A DNA stretch of 64,000 bases from Quercus robur (GCF_932294415.1 NC_065543.1:41686277-41750276), one strand, 5' to 3'. Shown: positions 26,201 to 36,690, counted from the first letter of the stretch. Notes: a model not told the origin generated them from the letters alone. Numbers and translations are program-made.

Positions 26201-27623
26201 ATACATGTGTTGGGTACACACATATGAGTGAAAGTCTCACATGAAGAAAAAATATAAATATAAATTGAGGTATTAATATAACATACTCAGGCCCAAAGGC
26301 TTAAGCTTTTGATTTAAGTGGTGTCCTAATATCTTATATTAAGTCCTTAAGAGTCTTCCCGAGGTTTTGTCTTCCGAACATGTTGTATCGTAGCCAATGT
26401 TGGTGTGCACAAGGTGGTAAGGTTGTACCTTTTGTAGATAGGGCAGGTACAAGTCCTTTTCACAGTAGGAGCAAGGACAGGTTGCATGTACTTGGAGCCA
26501 ACACAAGTTGACATGGACGTATGGGGTTCCCATAGTAGGATTTGTTCATGGCCCATAAAGAGGTCTTGGAGCCCACAAAGAGACAATGCACTCACTCTTG
26601 AGGAGAAGATTGTTGGGTATATATGTGTGAGTAAAAGTCCTGTAGGAAGAAAAAATGAAAAAGTTGAAGAATTAATTTAACATAACTGGGTCCATTTCAA
26701 TAGGCTTAAGTGTTTGGCTTGAGTGATGTTGTCCCTACTACCATATAGGATAGGGATTTATGATCCTTTCCCTATTGTATTAGCTCAGACGCAATTGCAC
26801 ACTTCCGCAATTCACATAAAGCATTCTTTGGGTTATCCCGAAAAAGAAAGGGAATGAATGTTTTACAAGAAATAGTAGATAAGCCAAAATGCAATTCATG
26901 ACATGCTTCTAGAAAGATTAGATGCTATATTTACAGTGCCAAAAAAAGGACCTTGATTACAACAAAATTTATTCTATAATTCTATATATAACTTTCCTTG
27001 GTGTTAGACTATTAGTTTTGGGGAATGATACTGTCACAATTTCAGCATTTATGATTTTTTTTTTTTTTCATTGACGTTCAAACAGAAATTTTTCAAGGAT
27101 CTCGAAGAAAGAAAGAGAGAATTTGGAATATCTGACATCCAAATTGGCCTTACAACTCTTAATGAAGTTTTCTTAAACATTGCAAAGAAGGCAGAGCTAG
27201 AGAGTGCCACTGTTGAGGGGAGGTTAACAACTTTGACTTTAACATTAGGAACCTCATTTCAGGTACATAATTTATTTTATGTTACTATATTGTTTTAGAA
27301 AGCTACTGTTTAGTGCTTGCATATAGATTTGATTCATTTATCTTTTAATTATAATTATTATTATGCAGATACCTATAGGAGCTCAACTAGTGAGGATTCC
27401 AGAAAGTGAGTCTGCAGAAAATCCTACTGGCCTTATGGTAGAAGTATACTGGGACCAAGATGATGCTGGTAACCTCCGCATTTCTGGCCACTCAAATGAG
27501 ATGCCAATACCTCTTGGTGCTCAAGCAATGGCCTCTTCATCAAATTCTAACACAGACTCAGGCCAAACAAGACCAATTCAAGCAACTGTGATTGATCCAT
27601 CATTCCTAAATAGACATGATTAA
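20264..27623 (+). CDS. ABCA2: ABC transporter A family member 2-like (half-size), gene 2
   Basis: A half-size ABC exporter of 953 aa, close to the 983 aa I recall for Arabidopsis ABCA2; its substrate is not known. Exons: 20264-20617, 21883-22105, 22208-22377, 22523-22708, 23167-23262, 23337-23537, 23658-23817, 23905-24131, 24687-24804, 24897-24973, 25121-25210, 25405-25548, 25625-25927, 26011-26091, 27086-27262, 27369-27623; phases agree throughout. The N-terminus ([18 protein letters not shown]) and the long extracytosolic loop after TM1 (about residues 33-50) are of the ABCA2 type, unlike genes 1 and 3. The TM cluster lies at about 262-470. Walker A GPNGAGKT is at 555-562, signature [10 protein letters not shown] at 656-665, Walker B Asp680/Glu681 and H-loop His712. 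Intron 5 uses a GC donor. Intron 14 carries a TRIM-like element. The gene is head-to-head with gene 1. Confidence 0.92.
24292..24368. repeat. Tandem duplication, 37-bp period, in intron 8 of gene 2
   Basis: The unit containing GAGGTGTTTGGGAAATTGAC at 24301 is repeated at 24338 with one change (GAGATG). A recent local duplication with no effect on coding sequence. Confidence 0.8.
26208..26747 (+). mobile_element. TRIM-like element in intron 14 of gene 2
   Basis: Two diverged direct repeats, about 26208-26338 and 26611-26747, both start TGTTGGGTA and share AAGAAAAAAT, ATTAAT, AACATA and GGCTTAAG words in order. The roughly 270 bp between them is non-coding. A purine run GAGGAGAAGA lies just before the second repeat, as a polypurine tract should. 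I found no clear tRNA primer site after the first repeat and no clear target duplication, so the ends are approximate. Size and layout fit a terminal-repeat retrotransposon in miniature. Confidence 0.5.
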
Positions 27624-27654
27624 ACCCATCAAACTAGTAATATAAATTATAAAT

Positions 27655-27660
27655 AATAAA
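27655..27660 (+). promoter_or_regulatory. Possible polyadenylation signal of gene 2
   Basis: AATAAA, 32 bases after the stop codon at 27621-27623. The sequence is AT-rich, so chance occurrence is likely enough to keep this tentative. Confidence 0.35.
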
Positions 27661-27771
27661 TTTACTTAGAATATTATTGTATATTGCACTTTCAATCATC
27701 ACAACTATTTGGTAGCATGTGATTTGGTTAATACACGTCTCTGGCTGGGTTATCAAACCTAGGAAAAAGTA

Positions 27772-27885
27772 TCTTATATATTAGCTTTATGTAGCATCTC
27801 TCTCACATTATTAGGGCCCCCTCCACCTATAGGATCCACACGAAGTGAGAGATGTCAATGTAGCTAATACATGAGATACCACCTC
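27772..27885. repeat. Small foldback (MITE-like) element
   Basis: The arm TATTAGCTT..GTAGCATCTCTCTCAC pairs with the reverse complement of GTGAGAGATGTCAATGTAGCTAATA. The arms are about 27 bases with a GC-rich loop. No transposase and no clear target duplication. Confidence 0.45.
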
Positions 27886-27950
27886 CAAATCTAGAGCCTA
27901 GCTAGCCAGCAGCCACAAAATATGTAGTAGCAAATTTCTAGTTTGACCAA

Positions 27951-28083
27951 GTGACACGTGATAAATGATTTATAATTTTGTGTGACAATTGCATGCAACA
28001 TCCCTCTTACTTGTCCCACCCCAATATGAAAGAGATGTTGCATGCAATGATTACATATAATACCATCTCATGATAAATGGTGG
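27951..28083. repeat. Second small foldback (MITE-like) element
   Basis: Imperfect arms of about 55 bases meet around 28010. The inner part is nearly exact: ATTGCATGCAACATC on the left and GATGTTGCATGCAAT on the right. Typical of plant MITEs; superfamily not assigned. Confidence 0.5.
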
Positions 28084-28299
28084 CCAATAAAAAATGGGGG
28101 TTATTTGGTACTCAATCCACCTCTTTAGAAATAAGAAGGTAGTTGTCTAGTGAAAACTGTTGCCTGTTTTGAATCAATGGAGAAACTCATGTGCCTTGAC
28201 TTAGCTCTAAGTTTTTTAGTTCTCTTCCCTATGCAAGAAGTTAGAGGAAGATGTTTGTACATGGCATATATGATAAGGATGTTGGTTAAGGAGTGTTTA

Positions 28300-28935
28300 G
28301 GTAGATTTTTGGAAAGGCCATCAATTGGTTCTGTACGGCACCGAGATCCTAGGCCCACACAGGCCCTGGGCCCAGTCCTATACAGGCCCTGGGCCCAATC
28401 CCACACAGGCCCTGGGCCGAGTCCCATACCAGCCTTGGGCAAAGGTCCAACAGAAAGGTCCAGTTGTCCTGCGCCCTTCTTGGAGCTTCCTTCATGTACG
28501 AACAAGCGTAGGGTATTGAATTCCGAGAGGTGATCGGACAAACGTTCCCGGTCAAATATACGAACTGTTCTCGGGAAATTGTGATATTCCCAGGGAACTG
28601 AGTTGCCGAACATAGTCGGTCAAAATGGAGCCAAGTTCCAAGATCATAAATGCTGCACCGCCCTTTCACCTAAACATCCACTTCAATCAGATAATATTGG
28701 ACCTCCAGTAGCACTAACGGTGGCTGTAATCATAATCTCCCCACTAACCTTAGCTATAAATAGAAGAAAGTTGGGAGAAGAAGTGGTTCAGAAAAATTGA
28801 GAGAAAACAGTCAAGGAGAGAGTATCAATTGAGTGTTACTTTGAGTCTCTCTGCCGAGAACGACCCATTGTAGGAAATCCTTAAGCCCACTACAAATAAA
28901 TTGTGAGCTCAAGTGACCTAAGGCTCAGAAGTCTT
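28300..28935 (+). mobile_element. Fragment of a gypsy-type LTR
   Basis: Unlike its surroundings this block is GC-rich, with repeated 'aggcccacacaggccctgggccc' words, a region resembling an LTR promoter (CTATAAATAG near 28755), and a tail GCCCACTACAAATAAATTGTGAGC…GGTTCCTACA that looks like the end of a Tat-type gypsy LTR. I see no partner LTR or gag-pol nearby. The left end is not clear, so it may be a solo LTR or a truncated one. Open frames through it are low-complexity and not genes. Confidence 0.45.
28354..28445. repeat. 23-bp minisatellite, four units
   Basis: Units at 28354-28376, 28377-28399, 28400-28422 and a more diverged 28423-28445. The core is ACAGGCCCTGGGCC. The units abut without spacers. 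Confidence 0.85.
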
Positions 28936-29671
28936 GTACTTGGTTCCTACAGGTTCTATCAACCTAAGTTCAGAGTAAAAGGGAGTCAAGCCCAACTCAC
29001 GATAGTTTTTTTTTTTTTTAGGAAAAGATATATAGAAACAATACACTCTGGTATGAGATAAAGACAAGTGGTGCAAGACAAAGAAGAACATGCAAGGAGT
29101 CACTAATGATAAAGACAAACGGAATATTTATTAAAGTGTTGCACAAATTATAGAAATAATTGCCTTTAATGCTATATAACATAGTGGGGAGAATGAGACA
29201 GATGATGAAGGAGAGAGAGAGTAGACACTACTCGTGCCACCACACACACAAACGCTATTCCCTTAGGTGACTTAACTCTTTTTTTATGACCCATCTAACC
29301 TGTGACCTAACCTTTTTTAAAATAAAATAAAATAAAATTTAGACAACTAACTGGGTGCACAACTCAAGTCAATCAACGATTTTAGCAACTGCTATTTTAT
29401 GATCCTAATGTCCTATATGTATTAAATGTAAGTTTAATCATGTGTATATAAGCTCTTAGACACCCTTCCCTTGCAAATTGGTTTAAGGGTGAGTTCTATC
29501 CATGATTTTGTATCATTCACCCTTGAAAACCATTTTAATCTAGTAAGCCATTTTAATCTAGCCTCTAGGTCACCCCCTCTGAGACCCGACCACAAAGCCT
29601 CAACTTATTTGATCTCATACTCAATGAGTTATGTCCGATTACTTGATGTGGTGGTTGACCCTGATACCAAA

Positions 29672-29816
29672 TGTTAGGAACCCATGAGTAGAATTCACCA
29701 TTGTAAAAGGGCTTATAAATACATGGTTAAGCTTTATCATGTGTATATAAGTTTTTGGACACCCTTCCCATGCAAGTCAATTTTCAAGGGTGAGTTCTAC
29801 CCATGAGTTTGTATCA
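29672..29816 (-). repeat. Central LTR of the TRIM array
   Basis: 145 bp, from TGTTAGGAACCC to TTTGTATCA on the plus strand. It serves as the right LTR of one unit and the left LTR of the next. Confidence 0.6.
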
Positions 29817-29932
29817 TTCACCCTTGAAAACCATTTTAATCTAGCCTCTAGGTTGCTTCCTTTGAGACCCGACCACAAAACCACAACTCATTTGATCCCA
29901 TATTCAATGAGCTGCATCCGATTACTTGACAT

Positions 29933-30568
29933 TAAGGCTATCCACGGGTCGGGTTTGTGCCTAACCCGGAACTGACCCGACGGAATCGGGTTTTGGAAAA
30001 ACTCACTCGCCGCCGACCGCTGAAGTAAACGGGTCGGGCAGATCAGACTTCAACGAGTGCGTGGACGGGTTGGTTAGAGTCAAAGATCTAAGAAAACAGC
30101 AAAAAAAGGGCAAGAAACTGCGAGAAAAGGTGAGAAAAACCCAGATTTGGCGAAAATCTCATCGGAATCTATGAGATTTTGCTAGGTCCGGAGGTAATCT
30201 CATCAGATTTGATGAGATTTCGTTAGATTTGCTCAAAATTTCGTCAGATCTACGTGAAATAGCGCCTGAATTCGGGTTTTTTGGCTAAGATCTGGGTTTT
30301 TTTTTTATTGCCAGAATCTGGAATTTTCTCGTCGGAATCTGGATTTCTCGCCGGAATCTGGGTTTTTCGCCAGATTATGGGTTTTTCATCGATCGGTTCG
30401 GGTTTTTCAGGTGTTTAGGGAGAGAAACCGAAACCGACTTGCCGGAGTCAGTTTCTGGTGGAGAAAATCTGCCGCCGACCGTCGGAGTAGGTCGGGTCGG
30501 CCGGTTTCGAATCGGTTCCGATCGGGTCTCCGGGTGGGTTGGCTCACCGGATATGTTTGGACAGCCCT
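29933..30568. mobile_element. Non-autonomous DNA transposon (Mutator- or hAT-like) inside the TRIM
   Basis: A 636-bp GC-rich block full of 'gggtcgggt' words. Its ends, AAGGCTATCCA and (reverse complement) AGGGCTGTCCA, form a short terminal inverted repeat. It is flanked by ACTTGACAT (29924-29932) and ACTCGACAT (30569-30577), eight of nine bases alike. The neighbouring TRIM unit shows the uninterrupted site (ATTACTTGATGTGGTGGTTG, about 29639-29658), so the insertion is clear. An 8-9 base duplication fits Mutator or hAT; it encodes no transposase. Confidence 0.7.
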
Positions 30569-30789
30569 ACTCGACATGGTGGTTGGCTTTGATACCAAAT
30601 GTTAAGAACCCATGAGTAGAACTCACCCTTGTTTAGGGGCTTATAAATATATGGTTAAACTTACACTTACTCCATGTGGAATAGTAGGACCATCCTTGAA
30701 AACCGGCTTGCAAAAGGAGAGTGCCTAAGAGCTTATATACACACGGTTAAGCTTACACTTAATCTATGAAGATTTCCAATGTTGAATCT

Positions 30790-31284
30790 ACTACTAATGT
30801 GTAGTAGATTGTGGTGCAAGTCTTATTAAATATTTACTTGTTCTTCTCTACTCAATATGTTGTGTTTATTTTTAAAGTTTTATTACCTCTAATTAGACTC
30901 GGAATTGGCTATAAATTTGATAGTATTTGAGGATAAAAAGTTTCCTCTGAATTTACTAACTTGGTTATGAATTGCAAGTCCTTGTTGGCCTGGGAATGGG
31001 AAGTGCACTCTTAGACATTTTTGGAGAGAGGCTAATGGTTGTGCTAATCTTTTGCTGAAGAAAGGAGTTTCCAACTAGAATGTTAGTGCTAATCCTTGTC
31101 GGCCTGGGAATGTTAGTTGTTGTAAATTGTAATTGAACTGGCCTTAGGCCTGTTAGTGTTTTTGTTGGCCTATCACTATTTTTATTTCGTTTTGTATAGT
31201 GTCTATGTAAAGTCTGAGTGGCTCCACCTTTATGTTGGTGTCTTTCTTGACTCTATTTTTCAGTAATGAATCTTCTTTTAAAAA

Positions 31285-31319
<35 letters not shown>
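30790..31319 (+). pseudogene. 3' end of a LINE retrotransposon (RNase H tail and poly-A)
   Basis: About 30985-31078 reads, with no interruption, as the end of the RNase H domain of plant LINEs: LRHFWREANGCANLL, with a stop soon after. The pattern W/Y-REAN-x-CA-x-x-L is typical of this family. A 3' untranslated part of about 210 bp follows, then a pure poly-A tail (about 31292-31319). The 5' part is missing, as in most LINE copies. Confidence 0.65.
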
Positions 31320-31320
<1 letters not shown>

Positions 31321-32011
31321 TTTATTGTAAACCTTTATGTAATTATGTTGGTAGACATAGGACAATTATAGTCAGTTTTTTTTTTTTTTTTTGGGTAATT
31401 CCATTTTTGTTTAGAATAGAATGAAAGTAAAGAAATTTAAAGTTTGAATATTTTTCATAGCGTTCTAAATATAGGTCAAACTTCTAGTACTAAACACAAA
31501 TCAACCCGACTTGGCTACAATCCAATTAATCCAACCCATTTTCAACATGCCCATTTTGCCATGTCTAGTTTTGAAAAAAAAAATTAAATGTTTCCTTTTA
31601 TTTTATGGGAAACGCTAACGAATGTCCTTAGGGTATTGGTTAAAAATCCATTTAAAGAAATTTTTTATGGGAAAAAAAAATTAATGTTTTGACAACTTTT
31701 TTCATTTTCCATAAAAGTTGTGTCAAAAATTTCCTAAAATAGATTGTCAACCAATGCCCTAAGAGCACTTGTTAACATGACCCTTATTTTATTTATTAAA
31801 AAAATATATATACAAGTCAGGTTGGGTAATACCTGTACCCAATTTGGCAAGTTCAAGCATGCAAGGAAACTCACACCTAATAAAAAGTGGTACACTTCTA
31901 TGTATAATAAAACTCATGAGCGTGGTCGATACATATCTACGATACAATATTCTTTTACTTCTATTCAAATTGTATTACACAACACTAAGAACTATGCTAG
32001 CTACCTTATAC

Positions 32012-32525
32012 TTAAGATCTGTTTGGTTGGCGGATGAAAAGGTGGGGGAATAGAAGATATTTTAGTTTTCTCTAAAGGTGTTTAATTGAAAGGGGGGAAA
32101 AGTGGAGGGATAGAAAACTCATTTGTTTGGTTGAGGAGAAAAGTGAGAGGATGGAAAAAAGTAAATTATGTAAGTTTACTCTCATGCACTATTAAATAAT
32201 TTTTTTTTTAAAAAAAATAGTTTATTAGTAAAAAAAAAAAAAAAGACTAGAGTTCGAGTAAAAAAAAAAAAAATCAACATGTAAAAAGTAAGGGAAAGAA
32301 TGGGGGTAGAATGGTAATTACCATAAATTCCCCATCTTTCCTCCACATTTTCTCTCCAATTTGGAGGGATAGAAAAGTGATAGGCATCAAGGCAAGGCAA
32401 GAAAACTTCCTCACCCCCATTTTCTCTCCCTCTATATCACCCCAACCATCCACCCCCCCCCCCCCCCCCACCCTATTTTCACTCCTACTTTCTCTCCCCT
32501 ATTCACCCCAACCAAATGATCCCTT
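32012..32525. mobile_element. MITE with TGTTTGGTTGG-type ends
   Basis: The left end GATCTGTTTGGTTGG and the right end CCAACCAAATGATCC are inverted copies, and similarity continues inwards for about 40 bases (GGGGGAATAGAAG type words against CTTTCTCTCCCCTATT). The interior holds poly-A and a poly-C run and no coding sequence. About 510 bp. Probably hAT-like; I could not fix a target duplication. Confidence 0.55.
32453..32469. repeat. Poly-C run
   Basis: About 17 C bases inside the MITE. Unstable and hard to sequence. Confidence 0.85.
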
Positions 32526-32533
32526 AAAGTGGA

Positions 32534-32536
<3 letters not shown>

Positions 32537-32574
<38 letters not shown>
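32537..32574. repeat. (TA)n microsatellite
   Basis: About 19 TA units just right of the MITE. A shorter TA run is at about 33210-33231. Confidence 0.9.
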
Positions 32575-32576
<2 letters not shown>

Positions 32577-33489
32577 ATTTAGTTACTAAAATCTATAACA
32601 ACCAAAAGTGACAAATATACCAAACTTTGAAGAAATCATATTTAAATATTATCAATTACTTAATTTAATAATAGATTATATCTTTATACTTGATAATGAA
32701 CTACTGCAAATAAGGAAACCTGAAAAACCTTTTCACCAATTTTTAAGACTAAATAAAATCCTAAAGTCCATAACAACGAAAAATTGTCCATATTTAGGAT
32801 CAACAAAGACCTCAAATGCAGAATATGGAAACATAAAAGGAAAAAGAACTAAAGAACGCACAATTTGAAAAAAAAAAAAAATAGTGACTACATTAGGCAA
32901 AGGCTTTTGGAGATTTTTGTTTTTATTTTTTGGAATTCTTTACGTTCATGTGTATGTCAAAAATAGGGTCATAAATGTCAAATGAAAGGTAACTTCTCTT
33001 AGAAATAGGGTCATAAATGTCAAATTTTATGATTTTTTTCCCTCACGTTCATCTTTTTATTCCCTAAAATTTAGCCTTTTTTATTTCTTTTTTATAATAT
33101 ATACAAATTATTAACCTTCAGCCAAAAAAATTAGAAGAGTCTCTGAGCATGCGTAACACATGATTTCTTTTTTATAATAAATGCAAATTATTAACCTTTA
33201 CCCAAAAATATATATATATATATATATATATAAGAGAATTCTCCTCTTTAAACTAAACTTTTATGTGGTTCAAAAATACTCTCATTAATGAAAGATAACT
33301 TCTCTTAGAAATAGGGTCATAAATATCAAATTTTAGGATTTTTTTCCTCTCACATTCATCTTTTTATTTCCTAAAATTTAGCCTTTTTTTTATTTCTTTT
33401 TTATAATATATGCAAATTATTAACCTTTACCCAAAAAAATAAAAAAGCTTCTAAATACATGCAACGCACACGTGTGCTTAGAAGCTAGT
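32575..33489 (+). mobile_element. Non-autonomous Helitron, 3' terminus clear, 5' end uncertain
   Basis: The 3' end shows the Helitron hallmark: a perfect 12-base palindrome GCACACGTGTGC (33466-33477), a seven-base gap, then CTAG (33485-33488) followed by T. Upstream, blocks of about 150 bp are duplicated: 'tagaaatagggtcataaat…caaattattaacctt' occurs around 33000-33120 and again around 33305-33435, with a third partial copy at about 33165-33200. Internal duplication is common in non-autonomous Helitrons. No Rep/helicase is present. The left boundary is a guess, placed after the TA repeat. Confidence 0.5.
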
Positions 33490-34859
33490 ATGTCTGTGTA
33501 TATATATATGGCCAGCCTGCTTATCTTAGCGTAAGGTGATTCTTCTAGACTTCATGACAAAGACAACATAACATATTATTTGTGTTTGTGATCAACACAT
33601 AGACTTGTTGATGGGCCTTTAGCTTTTACAAGTGTTCTCAGCTCACCATGAAAAGCCCAAAATTGGGTCCATGGGTAAGCCTAAATAAGCCCACTCTCAA
33701 CCCTCTTAAACCACACACATTTAAATTCCTCAAATAAATACATGAGCTTGGGCTATGTATGAAATTAAAAAATCACAAATAGGGATAGTGGACCCAAAAG
33801 AAGTCGGGCCTTGCTTTGTATGGGTTTTTAGAGCTTTTAACATAAGTAGCCATCAACAAGCAACAAGCAGTATAGATTGCGTCGAAGATGTTCTGCTTTA
33901 CCATAACTTCAAACAAATGTATGAAATCGCTGCTACTTTACTGAGTACTGACACCAATTCAAATTAAGCAACTTAATTGAATAATTATATATGTTTTGTA
34001 GACACAAGAGGTATTTGTTCTGTGTAAATTATATGGACCCTAAACTATAGCATTATTTGCAATTTCCACCCTAAATTATAAATGTTTTAATCAATATTCT
34101 ATTTCGAAGTTAATTTGTAATGTTAATCCCACTATCCAAATATTAGTTTTGAATTTAACAAATGAGTGAATTTTTTTGGTGGTAGGATGAACTAATTTGC
34201 CACTACTAGCAAATTAGTTTTAGTTTGAAATTTCACCCAAATCAGACCACTAACTTATTCATTTTAGTACTGATTTTGTATGATAAAATAGATATCATAA
34301 AATAATCTCGAATTACAAAGTTGATTATAAAAATTTATAGTTTATAGTAGACATTGCAAATGAACTATAATTTAGGGTGAATCATCGCAAATACTTCCAT
34401 TTTTTTTTTTTTTTGAGATACCAAATTTATTAAATTGGCTCATCTAATTTAGGTGAAAATGTAGCTTACTCTGCTAATATGACTACAATGCTCATGCAAC
34501 TTAACATTCAAAGATGCAATTGTGACATGCTTGTTTATTGTGGCAGTTATTATACCAATGTTTACAATTTTGGATGTCCTAGTATCAGTGACTAACAACC
34601 TTCAAATAAATTACATTCTAATAATTTGGGTGTGGTCTCTTACATGTGATTAATTATTTTGTAAGTAATAATATATATTGGAGAAAAGGAACAACCTCAT
34701 GCATACTTCGTTAAAACATGTGAATCATGTGATACCCCTAAAGAATTAGTAGAAGTAATATAATTATAATCTTTACAACATGAACCAATTATAAATTGAA
34801 ATTCTCTATGATCCAAGATATTAGATCACTCAAAGAATGTTCTCACTAGGAATAACTTA
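33490..34859. other. AT-rich intergenic DNA, no supported gene
   Basis: One short open frame at 33755-33967 shows no recognisable family and no flanking gene structure. Poly-T at about 34399-34414. I see nothing else here. Confidence 0.4.
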
Positions 34860-35010
34860 GGTACATGATTGAGGTTACACATCTTCAAATATATGGCGGT
34901 TGCTCTTCCTCCATATGGTCCACAAGAGAACAAAGGAGTTAGATTCTGACAGACAAAAGACTCTACCCAAAGGATTTTCATAAGTGAATATATTCACTTG
35001 CTAGTAGCTA
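34860..35010 (-). pseudogene. LINE fragment (region after the reverse transcriptase)
   Basis: On the minus strand about 34880-34925 reads WTIWRKSNRHIFEDV, matching the W-x-IW-RxRN-x-x-x-FE pattern found near the C-terminus of plant LINE proteins. The sequence on either side is degenerate. Confidence 0.5.
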
Positions 35011-35470
35011 CATCTGTGTTTAAATCCCAAAAGAACTAGTCCAGCTATAATTGGGACTTCTCATAATCTCTTATCAACCCAAGATTTTACTTAGTAAACA
35101 TCTGATGTGAGACTCAACACAAGCCCATACAATACACTTAAACAATCCAATTCAATAAAATATGCTTAATTTGGGATATCACATAAAATGCCAATACGAT
35201 ATGAAAAATCTCTAATACCCTAACTCTATAAAATTTTCCTCCCAACCAACTTGTATCTTAACTTGATCATTGAAATACTTTCGATCAACCCTAATGGTTG
35301 GTCTTCTAGTGATTCTCAGCCCACAAGAAACCCGTCTTTAGTTGGAACTCGGTTGTGACTTCTATCACACATAATCCATCTCCCACAAGTATCTTATTCA
35401 ACAATCTCCTTTTGTTGATGCCTACATGCCCAAATCCTCATCTATTCCACTTGCTTAAATCTTTCTTTAG

Positions 35471-35521
35471 GGCTTGTTTGAATACTCTACTCTCCCTCCC
35501 TCCCCTCAATTCAAACAAGCC
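35471..35521. repeat. 51-bp perfect-armed foldback
   Basis: GGCTTGTTTGAAT at the left and its exact reverse complement ATTCAAACAAGCC at the right, with a CT-rich loop. Probably the collapsed remnant of a MITE. Confidence 0.6.
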
Positions 35522-36039
35522 ACTAGTGCTTTAAGCTTCCTAGTTAATGCATAACTCAAGAGGGAAAGGTGTCGATGCTTGTTCCAAAATGCCAGATGGG
35601 CCTCCAACAAGTAATTTATAATCCCATGATGCTTAAGCTGCTTTTACAGACATTCCCAACTCAAACTCGACTCCAACATTTGTAATCCACTAGTTTTTTT
35701 TTTTTTTTGTTTTGGTGACCAATCTCCCGAGCCAGATGTTAATTGTTTGCCACCTAAATTATTTTCCATCATCGTAACAAAGATGATAGGGAAACATAAT
35801 GATGAACAATGATCTATGATTTATAGGAGCTGGCTGCTAAAATGCACAACAAAATTTTGTCTTGAAATTGTTTTGGAGGGCATCTTTGGTCTCCCAAAAA
35901 AGATGAAAATGTATAACGAAGCATTTGAAAGTTGTCTACTTCTTTTATTAGACTAAACAAAAATAGAAATAAGTCTATTAACGTACGCTTGCCGCCTTAT
36001 CTAAGGCAGAAAGTTCTCCACTATAGCCGGTGGGTAATC

Positions 36040-36440
36040 AAAAGTTACAAAAGTAGAATTTAGATTAGTGCCTAGTCTTGCCAGTGCATAAGCACACTAG
36101 TTGGCTTCTCTATAAACATGATCAATCTAAGTCCAAGGAATGTCCATTAGAAGGTGCTGCAATAAGTAAGTATAGGTCCCAAATGAAGGTTAGGAGAAGA
36201 ATTCTTCATAAGTTGAATAACATACAGAGCATCCATTTCAAGTTTCAACAATTAAATGCAAAATTCCTAAATTAGAAGCAAGGTTAAGCCCATCCCTCAA
36301 GGCCCAAAGTTCTGCTAGGCAACTGTTAGTGTCGCCCAACCCTCTAGCAAAACCTGTAACCCAATTTCCATCACTATTACTGATCAGAACTCCACTTCCT
36401 GCCCTTCCTCCCAAGAGCCGACCCATCCGTGTTTAGAGTA
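36040..36440 (-). pseudogene. LINE RNase H domain fragment
   Basis: On the minus strand 36238-36426 reads as the start of a plant LINE RNase H domain, with the words GSGVLISNSDGNWVTGFARG and AELWALRDGL. Further along, about 36068-36120 reads HVYREAN-stop-CAYALARLG, the end of the same domain. At least one in-frame stop and a missing 5' part show it is dead. Confidence 0.65.
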
Positions 36441-36684
36441 AACCAACCCTCAGTTTTTTCCAGCAAACCTGTATCATAGTTTTCATTGGGTACGTTTGTT
36501 TTTCCAGCAAAGTTACCTACTTCGACAATGAGCCTTCTAGCCCAATTGCCTTATCATTTAAAATTTATGTTTTCATTGCACATAGGGCTACCTGCAACGT
36601 AAGAACAATAATCTTGACAACATAAATTGAGTTGAGTTTTCACAAGGAAAGAATTTAAAAACAAAAAAGTATATGTATTTAAGT

Positions 36685-36690
36685 TTTATT
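36685..36690 (-). promoter_or_regulatory. Possible polyadenylation signal of gene 3
   Basis: AATAAA on the minus strand about 190 bases past the stop codon at 36879. Tentative because of the AT-rich context. Confidence 0.3.

Larger units (their letters stand above)
29400..30760 (-). mobile_element. Tandem TRIM array (LTR-internal-LTR-internal-LTR) with an insertion
   Basis: On the minus strand, three related LTR copies lie at about 29400-29515, 29672-29816 and from 30600. The plus-strand ends read TGTTAGGAACCC and TGTATCA. Directly outside the TGTTA(A/G) ends is TGATACCA, the reverse complement of the methionine tRNA primer site TGGTATCA. The first internal region is 156 bp (29516-29671); the second, without its insertion, is about 138 bp. 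Such tiny internal regions without coding define TRIMs, and a shared middle LTR is what unequal recombination between copies leaves. The third LTR runs into an inverted fragment at about 30690-30760. Confidence 0.65.

Noticed and set aside
28354..28445. CRISPR-like array
   Set aside because: Units abut with no spacers, and the genome is a plant; it is a minisatellite.
28150..28533. Open frame of 127 codons on the plus strand and overlapping ones on the minus strand
   Set aside because: The frame runs through the 23-bp minisatellite (RPTQALGP-type repeats) of an LTR fragment; no family features and no gene structure.
30411..30605. Arg-rich open frame and its antisense partner
   Set aside because: They lie in the GC-rich insertion within the TRIM array; composition explains the open frame.
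33755..33967. 70-codon open frame, plus strand
   Set aside because: No similarity that I recognise, no neighbouring exons, within repeat-rich intergenic DNA.
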